Shown: positions 53,976 to 62,072 of the stretch, one piece after another | How positions within the stretch are numbered: position 1 is the stretch's first letter | Layout: the number at the start of each line of letters is the position of its first letter | Source of the DNA: Mesorhizobium huakuii | GTDB lineage: Bacteria > Pseudomonadota > Alphaproteobacteria > Rhizobiales > Rhizobiaceae | NCBI RefSeq assembly: GCF_030160235.1 | Contig: NZ_BSNY01000034.1 | Span: forward strand, 1-64,000 | Reading direction: 5' to 3' | DNA: 64,000 nucleotides | The notes under the pieces: model-generated | What the model was told of the DNA's origin: nothing | Databases searched by the model: none | What the model saw: the letters and a program-made list of their open reading frames with translations, nothing else | Made by a program: the position numbers and the translations under genes

Positions 53976-55115
53976 TTGCCGGCACAGACGCATATAAGTA
54001 AGCTTACACTTACTAATTTCCGTAACTATGCGGCGCTGGCGATCGACTTCGCCCCGGGTGCCGTTGTGTTTTCCGGCGACAATGGCGCCGGCAAAACCAA
54101 CCTCCTCGAAGCGATTTCCTTTCTGACGCCCGGGCGTGGACTGCGCCGTGCCCCTTACGCCGATGTCGCGCGCGAAGGGGGCGATGGCGGCTTTGCGCTG
54201 CATGCCCGGCTCGATGGGCCTGACGGCCAGGTCGAGATCGGCACGGGCATTTCGGTTGGCGAGGGCGAAGGCGGCAGGCGGGTTCGCATCAACGGCGCGA
54301 CCGCCCGATCGGCCGAAGACATGCTGGAATGGCTGCGCGTGGTGTGGCTGACGCCGGCCATGGATGCGCTGTTCACCGGACCGGCCGCTGATCGCCGGCG
54401 CTTTCTCGACCGGCTGGTGCTGGCGATCGATCCCGGCCACGGCCAGCGTGCCCTCGACTACGAAAAGGCTATGCGTGGCCGTAATCGCCTGCTTACGGAG
54501 GGATCCCGGGATGATCGCTGGTTCGAGGCGATCGAGACGCAGATGGCCGAGACCGGCGTCGCCATTGCGGCGGCGCGCGCCGAACTGGTGCGCCTGCTCG
54601 CCGCCATGATCGACAGGCTGCCCGACACGGGGCCGTTCCCACAGGCCGACATCAGCCTTTCAGGTGATCTGGAAGCCGAGGTTTCGAGCGCGCCGGCGGT
54701 CGATGTCGAGGAGCGGTTCCGCCGCGCGCTTGCCGGTGGCCGTGATCGCGATCGTGCCGCGGGGCGAACGCTCGAAGGCCCGCACCGTTCCGATCTCCTG
54801 GTGCGGCATCGGCCCAAGGCGATGCCGGCCGAGCTCTGTTCGACCGGCGAGCAGAAGGCCTTGCTGGTCGGCATCGTGCTCTCGCACGCGCGGCTGACCG
54901 GCGAGATGTCCGGTATGACGCCGATCCTGCTGCTCGACGAAATCGCCGCCCATCTCGACGGCGGGCGGCGGGCAGCATTGTTCTCGATCCTCGAGGAGTT
55001 GAACTGCCAGGCCTTCATGACGGGGACCGATGCCGCGCTGTTTTCCAGCCTCAAGGGGCGGGCGCAGTTCCTGACCGTCGACCATGGCACGGTTGGGCCA
55101 ACCGAAGACGCCTGA
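53976..55115 (+). CDS. recF: DNA replication and repair protein RecF
   Basis: A 379-residue SMC-like ATPase. Walker A is SGDNGAGKTNLLEAISFLTP (residues 33-52), the signature motif is LCSTGEQKALLVGIVLSHAR, and Walker B is PILLLDEIAAHLDGGRR. It loads RecA at gaps with RecO and RecR. TTG at 53976 gives MPAQTHISKLTLTNFRNYA, and no ATG or GTG lies near the conserved LTLTNFRNY, so TTG initiation is likely; AGGCGG lies upstream. The gap to dnaN is 79 bases. Confidence 0.95.
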   Translation: MPAQTHISKLTLTNFRNYAALAIDFAPGAVVFSGDNGAGKTNLLEAISFLTPGRGLRRAPYADVAREGGDGGFALHARLDGPDGQVEIGTGISVGEGEGGRRVRINGATARSAEDMLEWLRVVWLTPAMDALFTGPAADRRRFLDRLVLAIDPGHGQRALDYEKAMRGRNRLLTEGSRDDRWFEAIETQMAETGVAIAAARAELVRLLAAMIDRLPDTGPFPQADISLSGDLEAEVSSAPAVDVEERFRRALAGGRDRDRAAGRTLEGPHRSDLLVRHRPKAMPAELCSTGEQKALLVGIVLSHARLTGEMSGMTPILLLDEIAAHLDGGRRAALFSILEELNCQAFMTGTDAALFSSLKGRAQFLTVDHGTVGPTEDA

Positions 55116-55146
55116 CAAGGTTTTTCGGCCGCTGTATTGTCCTGAT

Positions 55147-55899
55147 ATGACCACTGCGCTCACCGCCGACGAGATCGAACGCTATGCCCGCCACATCGTG
55201 CTGCCGGAGGTCGGCGGTGCGGGCCAACAGAAGCTCAAGCAAGCGCGCGTCCTGGTGATCGGCGCCGGCGGGCTGGGTGCGCCAGTGCTCGAATACCTTG
55301 CCGCGGCCGGCGTCGGCACGCTCGGCATTGTCGACGACGACACCGTGTCGCTCTCCAATTTGCAGCGTCAGGTCATCCACGCCACCGATGCGGTCGGCAT
55401 GCTGAAAACCGACAGCGCCAAGGCGGCGATTGCCCGCATCAATCCCAACACCGCGGTCGAGACGCACGCGTTCCGGCTGAGCGCGGACAACGCCCCTGCC
55501 CTCGTCGCCCGCTATGACATCGTGGTCGACGGCTCCGACAATTTCGAGACCCGTTATACGGTGGCCGACGCCTGTGCGAGCGCGCGTAAACCCCTGGTGC
55601 ATGCCGCTGTCGGCCGCTTCGACGGCTCGGTGACGGTGTTGAAGCCTTTCGAGGTCGGCAAGGACGGCAAGCCTAATCCGGGGTATCGCGATCTCTTTCC
55701 CGAAGCCCCACCGCCGGGCCTGGTGCCGTCCTGCGCCGAGGCCGGGGTGCTTGGCGCGCTGACGGGAGTCGTCGGAACGCTGCAGGCGATGGAGGCGATC
55801 AAGCTGATCACCGGCATTGGCGAGCCGCTGGTCGGCCGGCTGCTGCTCTACGATGCGCTCGCCGCGCGCTTCGAAACGATCCGCTACGCCAGACGCTGA
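55147..55899 (+). CDS. moeB: MoeB/ThiF-family adenylyltransferase without the zinc-binding cysteines
   Basis: A 250-residue E1-like enzyme: RYARHIVLPEVGGAGQQKLK, VLVIGAGGLGAPVLEYLAAA, DDDTVSLSNLQRQVIHATD, DGSDNFETRYTVADACASAR and PSCAEAGVLGALTGVVGTLQ. It would adenylate MoaD or ThiS-like carrier C-termini for molybdopterin or thiamine sulfur transfer. In E. coli MoeB two CXXC pairs bind zinc; here the first pair position reads G-Y-R-D-L and the chain ends before the second, so the zinc site is gone. The symbol is by family. The GNAT gene follows two bases later. Confidence 0.85.
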   Translation: MTTALTADEIERYARHIVLPEVGGAGQQKLKQARVLVIGAGGLGAPVLEYLAAAGVGTLGIVDDDTVSLSNLQRQVIHATDAVGMLKTDSAKAAIARINPNTAVETHAFRLSADNAPALVARYDIVVDGSDNFETRYTVADACASARKPLVHAAVGRFDGSVTVLKPFEVGKDGKPNPGYRDLFPEAPPPGLVPSCAEAGVLGALTGVVGTLQAMEAIKLITGIGEPLVGRLLLYDALAARFETIRYARR

Positions 55900-55901
55900 C
55901 C

Positions 55902-56390
55902 TTGGAGCGGACCATCCCCCTCTCCATCGACCGCATTCCGGCCGATTTCGGCCGCTGGAATGAGGTGCTTGCCTTGATCATGCACGCCTTCGCCTTCATG
56001 GACGGGGTCATCGACCCGCCATCCTCGGCTCACCTGCTCACCGTCGACACACTGCGCGACAAGGCCCGGCGCGAGACCGGCTTCGTCGCCCTCTATGGCG
56101 ACAGGATCGTCGGCTGCGTCTTTGCTCAGGAAAGGGCTGACGATCTTTACGTCGGCAAGCTCGCCGTCGCCCCGGACTGCCAGGGGCAAGGCATCGGCCG
56201 GCGGCTGATGCAGTCGGTCGAGATTCTCGCGCTCGATCTCGGCAAGGCAGCGCTGGAGCTCCAGACGCGCATCGAGCTCACCGCCAATCACGCCGCCTTT
56301 GCCCGCCTGGGCTTTCAGGAAACCGGCCGGACGGCCCATGAGGGCTACGCCAGGCCGACATCGGTCACCATGCGCAAGGCTCTTTCGTAA
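55902..56390 (+). CDS. GNAT-family N-acetyltransferase
   Basis: A 162-residue GNAT protein. The acetyl-CoA-binding motif is LYVGKLAVAPDCQGQGIGRR, preceded by GFVALYGDRIVGCVFAQERA and followed by NHAAFARLGFQETGRTAHEG. The substrate cannot be deduced. The start is probably TTG at 55902, two bases after the MoeB-like stop, which implies coupling. The next gene is convergent. Confidence 0.82.
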   Translation: MERTIPLSIDRIPADFGRWNEVLALIMHAFAFMDGVIDPPSSAHLLTVDTLRDKARRETGFVALYGDRIVGCVFAQERADDLYVGKLAVAPDCQGQGIGRRLMQSVEILALDLGKAALELQTRIELTANHAAFARLGFQETGRTAHEGYARPTSVTMRKALS

Positions 56391-56431
56391 GCCTTGACTT
56401 GCATTTGAAGGAGCGCGGCGCCGCGATGCCG

Positions 56432-57433
56432 TCAGGTTCTGAGCGGCAGCACGCGGTCCGGCGGGCGGTGACCGTCAACGAAGGCCCGGATGTTGATGAT
56501 GACCTTCTCGCCCATGTCGATGCGGCCCTCGAGCGTCGCCGAGCCCATATGCGGCAAAAGCACCACTTTGTGCCTGGCGGCGAGCTTGAGCAGCTTGGCA
56601 TTGAGCGCCGGTTCATGCTCGTAGACGTCGAGGCCGGCGCCGGCGATCTTGCCGTCCTGGATCAGCTTGACCAGCGCTTCCTCGTCGATGATGTCGCCAC
56701 GCGCGGTGTTGACGACATAGGCCGTCGGCTGCAGGAGCGCCAAGCGCCGCGCCGACAAAAGATGGAAGGTCGCGGGCGTCGACGGACAATTGACCGAGAT
56801 GATGTCCATGCGGGCCAGCATCTGGTCGAGGCTCTCCCAATAGGTCGCCTCCAGCCCGTCCTCGACCGCCGGTAAAACGCGATGGCGATTGTGATAGTGG
56901 ATGGAAAGGCCGAAGGCCTTGGCCCGCCGCGCGACGGCCGTGCCGATGCGGCCCATGCCGACAATGCCGAGCCGCTTGCCCCAGATGCGCCGGCCAAGCA
57001 TCCAGGTCGGCGACCAGCCCGCCCATTTCTTGTCGCCGGTGAGCACATTGGCGCCCTCCGCGAGGCGGCGCGGCACCGCCAGCATCAGCGCCATGGTCAT
57101 GTCGGCGGTGTCTTCGGTAAGCACATTGGGCGTGTTGGTGACGGTGATGCCCTTCTTGGCGGCCGCCGCCACGTCGATCTTGTCGACGCCATTGCCGAAA
57201 TTGGCGATCAGCTTGAGGTTGTCGCCGGCTTGGGCAATCAGCGCCGCGTCGATCTGATCGGTCACCGTCGGCACCAGCACGTCGGCTTCCTTGACCGCGG
57301 CGACCAGCTCCGGCTGCGTCATCGGCCTGTCCTCGACATTCAGCCTGGCGTCGAACAGCTCGCGCATGCGGGTCTCGACCGGGTCGGGCAGCTTTCGCGT
57401 GATGACCACGAGAGGCTTCTTTTTGCCTACCAT
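56432..57433 (-). CDS. D-2-hydroxyacid dehydrogenase (glyoxylate/hydroxypyruvate reductase type)
   Basis: A 333-residue NAD(P)-dependent dehydrogenase. The Rossmann motif is LGIVGMGRIGTAVARRAKAF. The catalytic arginine is in VVNTARGDIIDEEALV, the glutamate in LDVYEHEPALN and the histidine in VVLLPHMGSATLEGR. GNGVDKIDVAAAAKKGITV follows the N-terminal substrate domain. It is closest in look to GhrB-like or D-glycerate dehydrogenases. ATG at 57433 has GAGGGAAAC upstream; a longer frame to 57463 is less likely. Confidence 0.9.
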   Translation of the reverse strand: MVGKKKPLVVITRKLPDPVETRMRELFDARLNVEDRPMTQPELVAAVKEADVLVPTVTDQIDAALIAQAGDNLKLIANFGNGVDKIDVAAAAKKGITVTNTPNVLTEDTADMTMALMLAVPRRLAEGANVLTGDKKWAGWSPTWMLGRRIWGKRLGIVGMGRIGTAVARRAKAFGLSIHYHNRHRVLPAVEDGLEATYWESLDQMLARMDIISVNCPSTPATFHLLSARRLALLQPTAYVVNTARGDIIDEEALVKLIQDGKIAGAGLDVYEHEPALNAKLLKLAARHKVVLLPHMGSATLEGRIDMGEKVIINIRAFVDGHRPPDRVLPLRT

Positions 57434-57581
57434 TGTTTCCCTCGTTGAGACCTCTTTAACCAAGACCGGCGAAACTGAAAGCCGGTCGCGGTAGCCGATT
57501 TACCCATGTAACAAGCGGTGCCGCCGAAGACAAAGAAAAAGGGGCGCCAAGGCCACCGGGCCGGCGCCGAAAGGAACGAAA

Positions 57582-58142
57582 GTGTCTGGTTTCGCGTCGC
57601 TTCGCCTGGCCCTCAGCGCAGCATTTCTCGGCGCTCTCCTCTATTCCCCACTTGCCGCGGCGCAGGGCGCGGCCGCACCCGCCCAGAGCGCCGTCACGCT
57701 CGGGCCGAGCGGCCTGCCGTTGCCGCGATTCGTCAGCCTGAAGTCGGGCCGCGTCAATTCGCGCGTCGGTCCCGGCGCCAACTACTCAGTCGACTGGATG
57801 TATCTGAAGGCCGGCCTGCCGATGGAGGTCGTCCAGGAATTCGACACGTGGCGCCGCGTGCGCGACGCCGATGGCTCCGAGGGCTGGATCAACCAGTCGC
57901 TGCTGTCAGGCCGGCGCACGGCGATCATCGCACCGTGGCAACGCGGCAAGGGTGCCCAGATCAACCTTATGAAAAGTCCCGACAAGGATGCCCGTGTGGT
58001 GGCGATCGTCGAGCCGGGAGTCATGGGCACGATCAAGTCCTGCGACGGCCAGTGGTGCGAAATGACGCTTGACGGCCACACCGGCTGGCTCGCCCAGGCC
58101 GCGGTCTGGGGCGCCTATCCCGGCGAACGGGTCAAGGACTGA
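57582..58142 (+). CDS. Exported protein with two SH3-like domains
   Basis: A 186-residue protein beginning with GTG. It has a signal peptide (LRLALSAAFLGALLYSPLAA) and two bacterial SH3 domains: SLKSGRVNSRVGPGANYSVD, FDTWRRVRDADGSEGWIN, then NLMKSPDKDARVVAIVEPGV and WCEMTLDGHTGWLAQAAVWG. It may bind cell-wall peptides in the periplasm; no catalytic domain is present. It is convergent with the DUF4260 gene, overlapping its 3' end by 11 bases. Confidence 0.85.
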   Translation: MSGFASLRLALSAAFLGALLYSPLAAAQGAAAPAQSAVTLGPSGLPLPRFVSLKSGRVNSRVGPGANYSVDWMYLKAGLPMEVVQEFDTWRRVRDADGSEGWINQSLLSGRRTAIIAPWQRGKGAQINLMKSPDKDARVVAIVEPGVMGTIKSCDGQWCEMTLDGHTGWLAQAAVWGAYPGERVKD

Positions 58143-58512
58143 GGTCGTTCCGCTTGCGCCCGATACGGCCAAGATGGGTGTCCTGAAAACCCGTTGGCAG
58201 TTTCAGGCCATAGCCCAGTGCACGGTCGATGGCGATATGTGCGATCCAGATCAGTGCGACTGCGATCGCGGCCGCATGACCGGACAGGTAGCCGGCGAGC
58301 AGCAGCAGCACCGGTACGATCAGGATGTGCAAGGCGTTGTAGGCGATGGCGCCGACGCGCGGCCCGCCGAGATAGCCGAACATCGACAGGTCCGGCGCCA
58401 GGATGAGCAATCCGAAGAGCCACCAGGAGACGCCAGACCAAGCGTAGAAGGCGATCGCAACGACCGCCACGACAGCCCATTCGAGCCGGACTATCAGGTC
58501 GAGGGGCTTCAT
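58132..58512 (-). CDS. DUF4260-family small membrane protein
   Basis: A 126-residue membrane protein with about four hydrophobic helices (LEWAVVAVVAIAFYAWSG, WWLFGLLILAPDLSMFGYLG, YNALHILIVPVLLLLAGYLS, HIAIDRALGYGLKLPTGFQD). It matches the uncharacterised DUF4260 family, in which the D-R-x-x-G-Y-G-L-K segment is conserved. Function unknown. A tandem-repeat array starts right before its ATG and runs to the irr stop. Confidence 0.82.
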   Translation of the reverse strand: MKPLDLIVRLEWAVVAVVAIAFYAWSGVSWWLFGLLILAPDLSMFGYLGGPRVGAIAYNALHILIVPVLLLLAGYLSGHAAAIAVALIWIAHIAIDRALGYGLKLPTGFQDTHLGRIGRKRNDLSP

Positions 58513-58513
58513 C

Positions 58514-58615
58514 CCGGACAGATTATTCTGGCCGGACAGATATTCTGGCCGGACAGATTATTCTGCCCCGAACGATCACTCGCGGCCTGACCGATTGTTC
58601 TGCCCCGGCCGGTCA
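58514..58615. repeat. Degenerate 18-base tandem repeat array between DUF4260 gene and irr
   Basis: Three near-identical units occupy 58514-58566: CCGGACAGATTATTCTGG, the same less one base (17 bases), and CCGGACAGATTATTCTGC. More degraded units follow to the end of irr (CCGAACGATCACTCGCGG, CCTGACCGATTGTTCTGC and a last one reaching the irr stop). The array fills the whole gap between the two minus-strand genes and lies directly in front of the DUF4260 start, leaving no room for an ordinary promoter there. Confidence 0.8.
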
Positions 58616-59044
58616 TTCCTGGCGCTTGGGGCGCAGCCTCACCACGATGTCGACATTGGCGATTTCCATGCCCTCGGGCGGATCCGGCAGGTTGGTGACC
58701 GTCACCGGACCGTTGGCGATGTCGAAAATACGGTTTTCACCTTCGATGTAGAAATGATGGTGGTCGGAGGTGTTGGTGTCGAAATAGGTCTTGGCGCCCT
58801 CGACCGCGAGGATGCGCAGCAGACCCGCCTGGGTGAACTGGTGGAGTGCGTTATAGACAGTCGCCAGCGACACCGGCACGCCGGCGGCCAGCGCCTCCTC
58901 GTGCAGTTCCTCGGCCGAGAGATGGCGATCGCCCTTGGCGAAAAGCAGGTCGGCCAGCGCGATGCGCTGCCGCGTCGGCCTCAGGCCGGCTTCACGTACC
59001 CGCTTGTCCACAGCGACATTTTCCTTCCGGCAGCCCCGGTCCAT
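58613..59044 (-). CDS. irr: Iron response regulator Irr (Fur superfamily)
   Basis: A 143-residue Fur-family protein: REAGLRPTRQRIALADLLF, GDRHLSAEELHEEALAAGVP, VSLATVYNALHQFTQAGLL and SDHHHFYIEGENRIFDIANG. The His-rich stretch (His95-97) and the lack of Cys-X-X-Cys pairs are typical of Irr, the haem-responsive regulator of rhizobia, rather than Fur or Zur. ATG at 59044 or TTG at 59056 could start it. Divergence from fabA is the arrangement also seen in other rhizobia. Confidence 0.9.
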   Translation of the reverse strand: MDRGCRKENVAVDKRVREAGLRPTRQRIALADLLFAKGDRHLSAEELHEEALAAGVPVSLATVYNALHQFTQAGLLRILAVEGAKTYFDTNTSDHHHFYIEGENRIFDIANGPVTVTNLPDPPEGMEIANVDIVVRLRPKRQE

Positions 59045-59126
59045 CTGGTCGTCCAAGCCAACAGTCCCGCTTCAAGACACGCCCAGAATGGCAAAAAAAT
59101 GAATGTCTGCCGAAACCGGACCCCTG

Positions 59127-59132
59127 TTGACA
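59127..59132 (+). promoter_or_regulatory. Possible -35 element in the irr-fabA intergenic region
   Basis: A perfect TTGACA lies 155 bases before fabA and is followed by an AT-rich TATATTCTG stretch. No good -10 sits at the ideal distance, so this is a weak promoter call. Confidence 0.3.
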
Positions 59133-59286
59133 TATATTCTGTCGTCCGAATGCGATCAATAGCGCGCATTGACCCGGGCAGACTGGCGGGTTAAGCGCAA
59201 ACGCCGGTTTCCGGCCTGAAACAGATTGTGTTAGGACACCAACGACAAGGGCGCGCTACCGCCCGGACGATATGGGGACGAGATTC

Positions 59287-59802
59287 ATGGCGGGTAAATC
59301 CAGCTACGACTACGAAGAATTGCTGGCCTGCGCCCGCGGCGAGCTGTTCGGAGAGGGCAATGCCCAACTGCCCTACCCGCCGATGCTGATGTTCGATCGC
59401 ATCACCGAGATCAGCGAGACCGGCGGCGCCTTCGACAAGGGCTTCATCCGTGCGGAGTTCGACATCAAGCCGGACCTGTGGTTCTTCGCCTGTCATTTCA
59501 TCGGCAATCCGATCATGCCAGGATGCCTCGGTCTGGACGCCTTGTGGCAGTTGACCGGCTTCTACCTCGGCTGGCTCGGCGAACCCGGCAAGGGGATGGC
59601 GCTGTCGACCGGTGAGGTCAAGTTCAAGGGCATGGTCACGCCATCGGTCAAGAAGGTCGAGTATGGCGTGGATTTCAAGCGTGTCATGCGCGGTCGGTTG
59701 GTGCTGGGCATCGCCGATGGCTGGATGAAGGCGGATGGCGAGCCCATATATGCGGCGACGGACCTGAAGGTCGGTCTGTCCAAGCAGTCGGCGGTCGCTT
59801 GA
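59287..59802 (+). CDS. fabA: 3-hydroxydecanoyl-ACP dehydratase/isomerase
   Basis: A 171-residue hotdog enzyme. The active-site histidine is in [20 protein letters not shown], with the partner aspartate in [11 protein letters not shown]. It makes cis-3-decenoyl-ACP, the branch point to unsaturated fatty acids. ATG at 59287 gives [28 protein letters not shown] lies upstream. fabB follows after 49 bases, forming the anaerobic unsaturated-fatty-acid pathway with it. Confidence 0.96.
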   Translation: MAGKSSYDYEELLACARGELFGEGNAQLPYPPMLMFDRITEISETGGAFDKGFIRAEFDIKPDLWFFACHFIGNPIMPGCLGLDALWQLTGFYLGWLGEPGKGMALSTGEVKFKGMVTPSVKKVEYGVDFKRVMRGRLVLGIADGWMKADGEPIYAATDLKVGLSKQSAVA

Positions 59803-59851
59803 CCGCACCCTTGGCCGACCCATTGGCCAGCATCCCTGGAAGGAGTTGCGA

Positions 59852-61072
59852 ATGAGACGTGTCGTAGTCACAGGCCTCGGCATCGTGTCGTCGATCGGCA
59901 ACAATGCCAACGAGGTGCAGACCTCGCTGCATGACGCCAGATCCGGCATCAGCTTTTCCGATTCCTTTGCCGAGCACGGCTTCCGCTGCCAGGTCTGGGG
60001 CGCGCCGACGCTCGACCCCTCCGCCATGATCGATCGCCGCGCGATGCGCTTCCTGAGCCAAGGTGCTGCCTGGAACCACGTCGCCATGGACCAGGCGATC
60101 GCCGATGCCGCCTTGAGCGAAAGCGACATCACCAATGAGCGCACCGGCATCGTCATGGGCTCGGGCGGCCCCTCCACCCGCACCATCGTCGAGGCGGCCG
60201 AAACCACGCTGAAAAACGGCAGCCCCAAGCGCATCGGCCCCTTCGCCGTGCCGAAGGCGATGTCGTCGACCGCGTCGGCAACGCTGGCCACCTGGTTCAA
60301 GATCCACGGCGTCAACTATTCGATCTCGTCGGCCTGCTCGACCTCGGCGCATTGCATCGGCAATGGCTACGAGCTGATCCAGTGGGGCAAGCAGGACATG
60401 GTCTTTGCCGGCGGCCACGAGGATCTCGACTGGACGATGTCGGACCTGTTCGACGCCATGGGCGCCATGTCGTCCAAGTTCAACGACAGGGCCTCGGCCG
60501 CGTCCCGCGCCTATGACGTCAACCGCGACGGCTTCGTCATCGCCGGCGGCGCCGGCGTGCTGGTGCTGGAGGAGCTCGAGCATGCCAAGGCGCGCGGCGC
60601 CAAGATCTACGCCGAGATCGTCGGCTACGGCGCGACCTCGGACGGCTACGACATGGTGGCCCCCTCCGGCGAAGGCGCGGTCCGCTGCATGCGCCAGGCG
60701 CTGGCGACGGTTTCCACGCCGGTCGACTACATCAACACCCACGGCACCTCAACGCCGGTGGGGGATTCCAAGGAAATGGGCGCCATCCGCGAGGTGTTCG
60801 GCGAGAAGATGCCGTTCATCACCTCGACGAAGTCGCTGACCGGCCATTCGCTGGGCGCGGCCGGCGTTCAGGAGTCCATCTATTCGATCCTGATGATGCA
60901 AGGCGGCTTCATCGGCGAAAGCGCCCATATCGAAACCCTCGACCCCGAATTCGAGGGCATGCCGATCGTACGCAAGCGCATCGACAACGCCAAGATCGAT
61001 ACCGTCCTGTCAAATTCCTTCGGTTTCGGTGGCACCAACGCAACGCTCGTTTTCCAGCGCTATTCCGCATAA
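59852..61072 (+). CDS. fabB: 3-oxoacyl-ACP synthase I (beta-ketoacyl-ACP synthase I)
   Basis: A 406-residue [24 protein letters not shown], the catalytic cysteine in [19 protein letters not shown], and the two histidines in [18 protein letters not shown] and [19 protein letters not shown]. It elongates unsaturated acyl-ACP made by FabA. GGAAGGAG precedes the ATG at 59852. fabI follows after 31 bases. Confidence 0.96.
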   Translation: MRRVVVTGLGIVSSIGNNANEVQTSLHDARSGISFSDSFAEHGFRCQVWGAPTLDPSAMIDRRAMRFLSQGAAWNHVAMDQAIADAALSESDITNERTGIVMGSGGPSTRTIVEAAETTLKNGSPKRIGPFAVPKAMSSTASATLATWFKIHGVNYSISSACSTSAHCIGNGYELIQWGKQDMVFAGGHEDLDWTMSDLFDAMGAMSSKFNDRASAASRAYDVNRDGFVIAGGAGVLVLEELEHAKARGAKIYAEIVGYGATSDGYDMVAPSGEGAVRCMRQALATVSTPVDYINTHGTSTPVGDSKEMGAIREVFGEKMPFITSTKSLTGHSLGAAGVQESIYSILMMQGGFIGESAHIETLDPEFEGMPIVRKRIDNAKIDTVLSNSFGFGGTNATLVFQRYSA

Positions 61073-61103
61073 GGCCAGCGGTTTTCTAAAAGGATTGCCT
61101 GCC

Positions 61104-61907
61104 ATGGACGGATTGATGAAGGGCAAGCGCGGGCTTGTCATGGGTGTTGCCAACGATCATTCGATCGCCTGGGGCATTGCCCAGAAATTGTCCGAGCATG
61201 GGGCGGAGCTCGCCTTCACCTACCAGGGCGATGCCTTCGGCCGCCGGGTCAAGCCGCTCGCCGACAAGCTCGGCGCCTCGCTGGTCGTTCCCTGCGATGT
61301 CGAGGACAGCGCTTCGGTCGCCGCGACGTTCGAGACGCTCGGCAAGGAATGGGGCGGACTGGACTTCGTCGTCCACGCCATCGGCTTTTCCGACAAGAAT
61401 GAGTTGAAGGGCCTCTACGCCGACACCAGCCGGGACAATTTCGTCCGCACCATGGTGATCTCCTGCTACTCCTTCACCGAAGTGGCCCGCAACGCCGCGG
61501 CACTGATGACGGAAGGCGGCTCGATGATCACGCTGACTTACGCCGGTTCGGTCCGCGTCATGCCGAACTACAATGTCATGGGCGTCGCCAAGGCCGGCCT
61601 CGAGGCCAGCGTGCGATACCTTGCCAACGACTACGGTCCGCGCGGCATCCGGGTGAACGGCATCTCGGCGGGCCCGGTGCGCACGCTCGCCGGCGCCGGC
61701 ATTTCGGACGCCCGTCACATGTTCTCCTACCAGCAGCGCAACTCGCCGTTGCGCCGCACGGTGACCATCGACGAGGTCGGCGGCTCCGCGCTTTATTTGC
61801 TGTCCGACCTATCCTCGGGCGTCACCGGCGAAATCCACTATGTCGATTCCGGCTATCACATCGTCTCGATGCCGACGCTCGACGAGTTGAAGCAGACGGA
61901 TGGTTAA
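61104..61907 (+). CDS. fabI: Enoyl-ACP reductase (NADH)
   Basis: A 267-residue short-chain dehydrogenase of the FabI type: GKRGLVMGVANDHSIAWGIA, FTYQGDAFGRRVKPLADKLG, VHAIGFSDKNELKGLYADTS and the active-site Tyr/Lys in MPNYNVMGVAKAGLEASVRY, then RVNGISAGPVRTLAGAGI. It performs the last reduction of each elongation cycle. A rhizobial genome may have a second copy; this is the one in the irr-linked fabABI block. Confidence 0.95.
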   Translation: MDGLMKGKRGLVMGVANDHSIAWGIAQKLSEHGAELAFTYQGDAFGRRVKPLADKLGASLVVPCDVEDSASVAATFETLGKEWGGLDFVVHAIGFSDKNELKGLYADTSRDNFVRTMVISCYSFTEVARNAAALMTEGGSMITLTYAGSVRVMPNYNVMGVAKAGLEASVRYLANDYGPRGIRVNGISAGPVRTLAGAGISDARHMFSYQQRNSPLRRTVTIDEVGGSALYLLSDLSSGVTGEIHYVDSGYHIVSMPTLDELKQTDG

Positions 61908-62072
61908 CTGACCCTGAAACGGATCGAGGCGATACGTTTTGGGCAATTGCTTCGGGGAAATGGCCCTTTTCCAGTAAAGAAAATAATCTTCTCCAGTAAA
62001 ATTGAATACATTCGCGGAAACTCATTTTAAGAGGATTTCCGCTATAGAGTCCCGCAATCTGGGGACCTTTGA

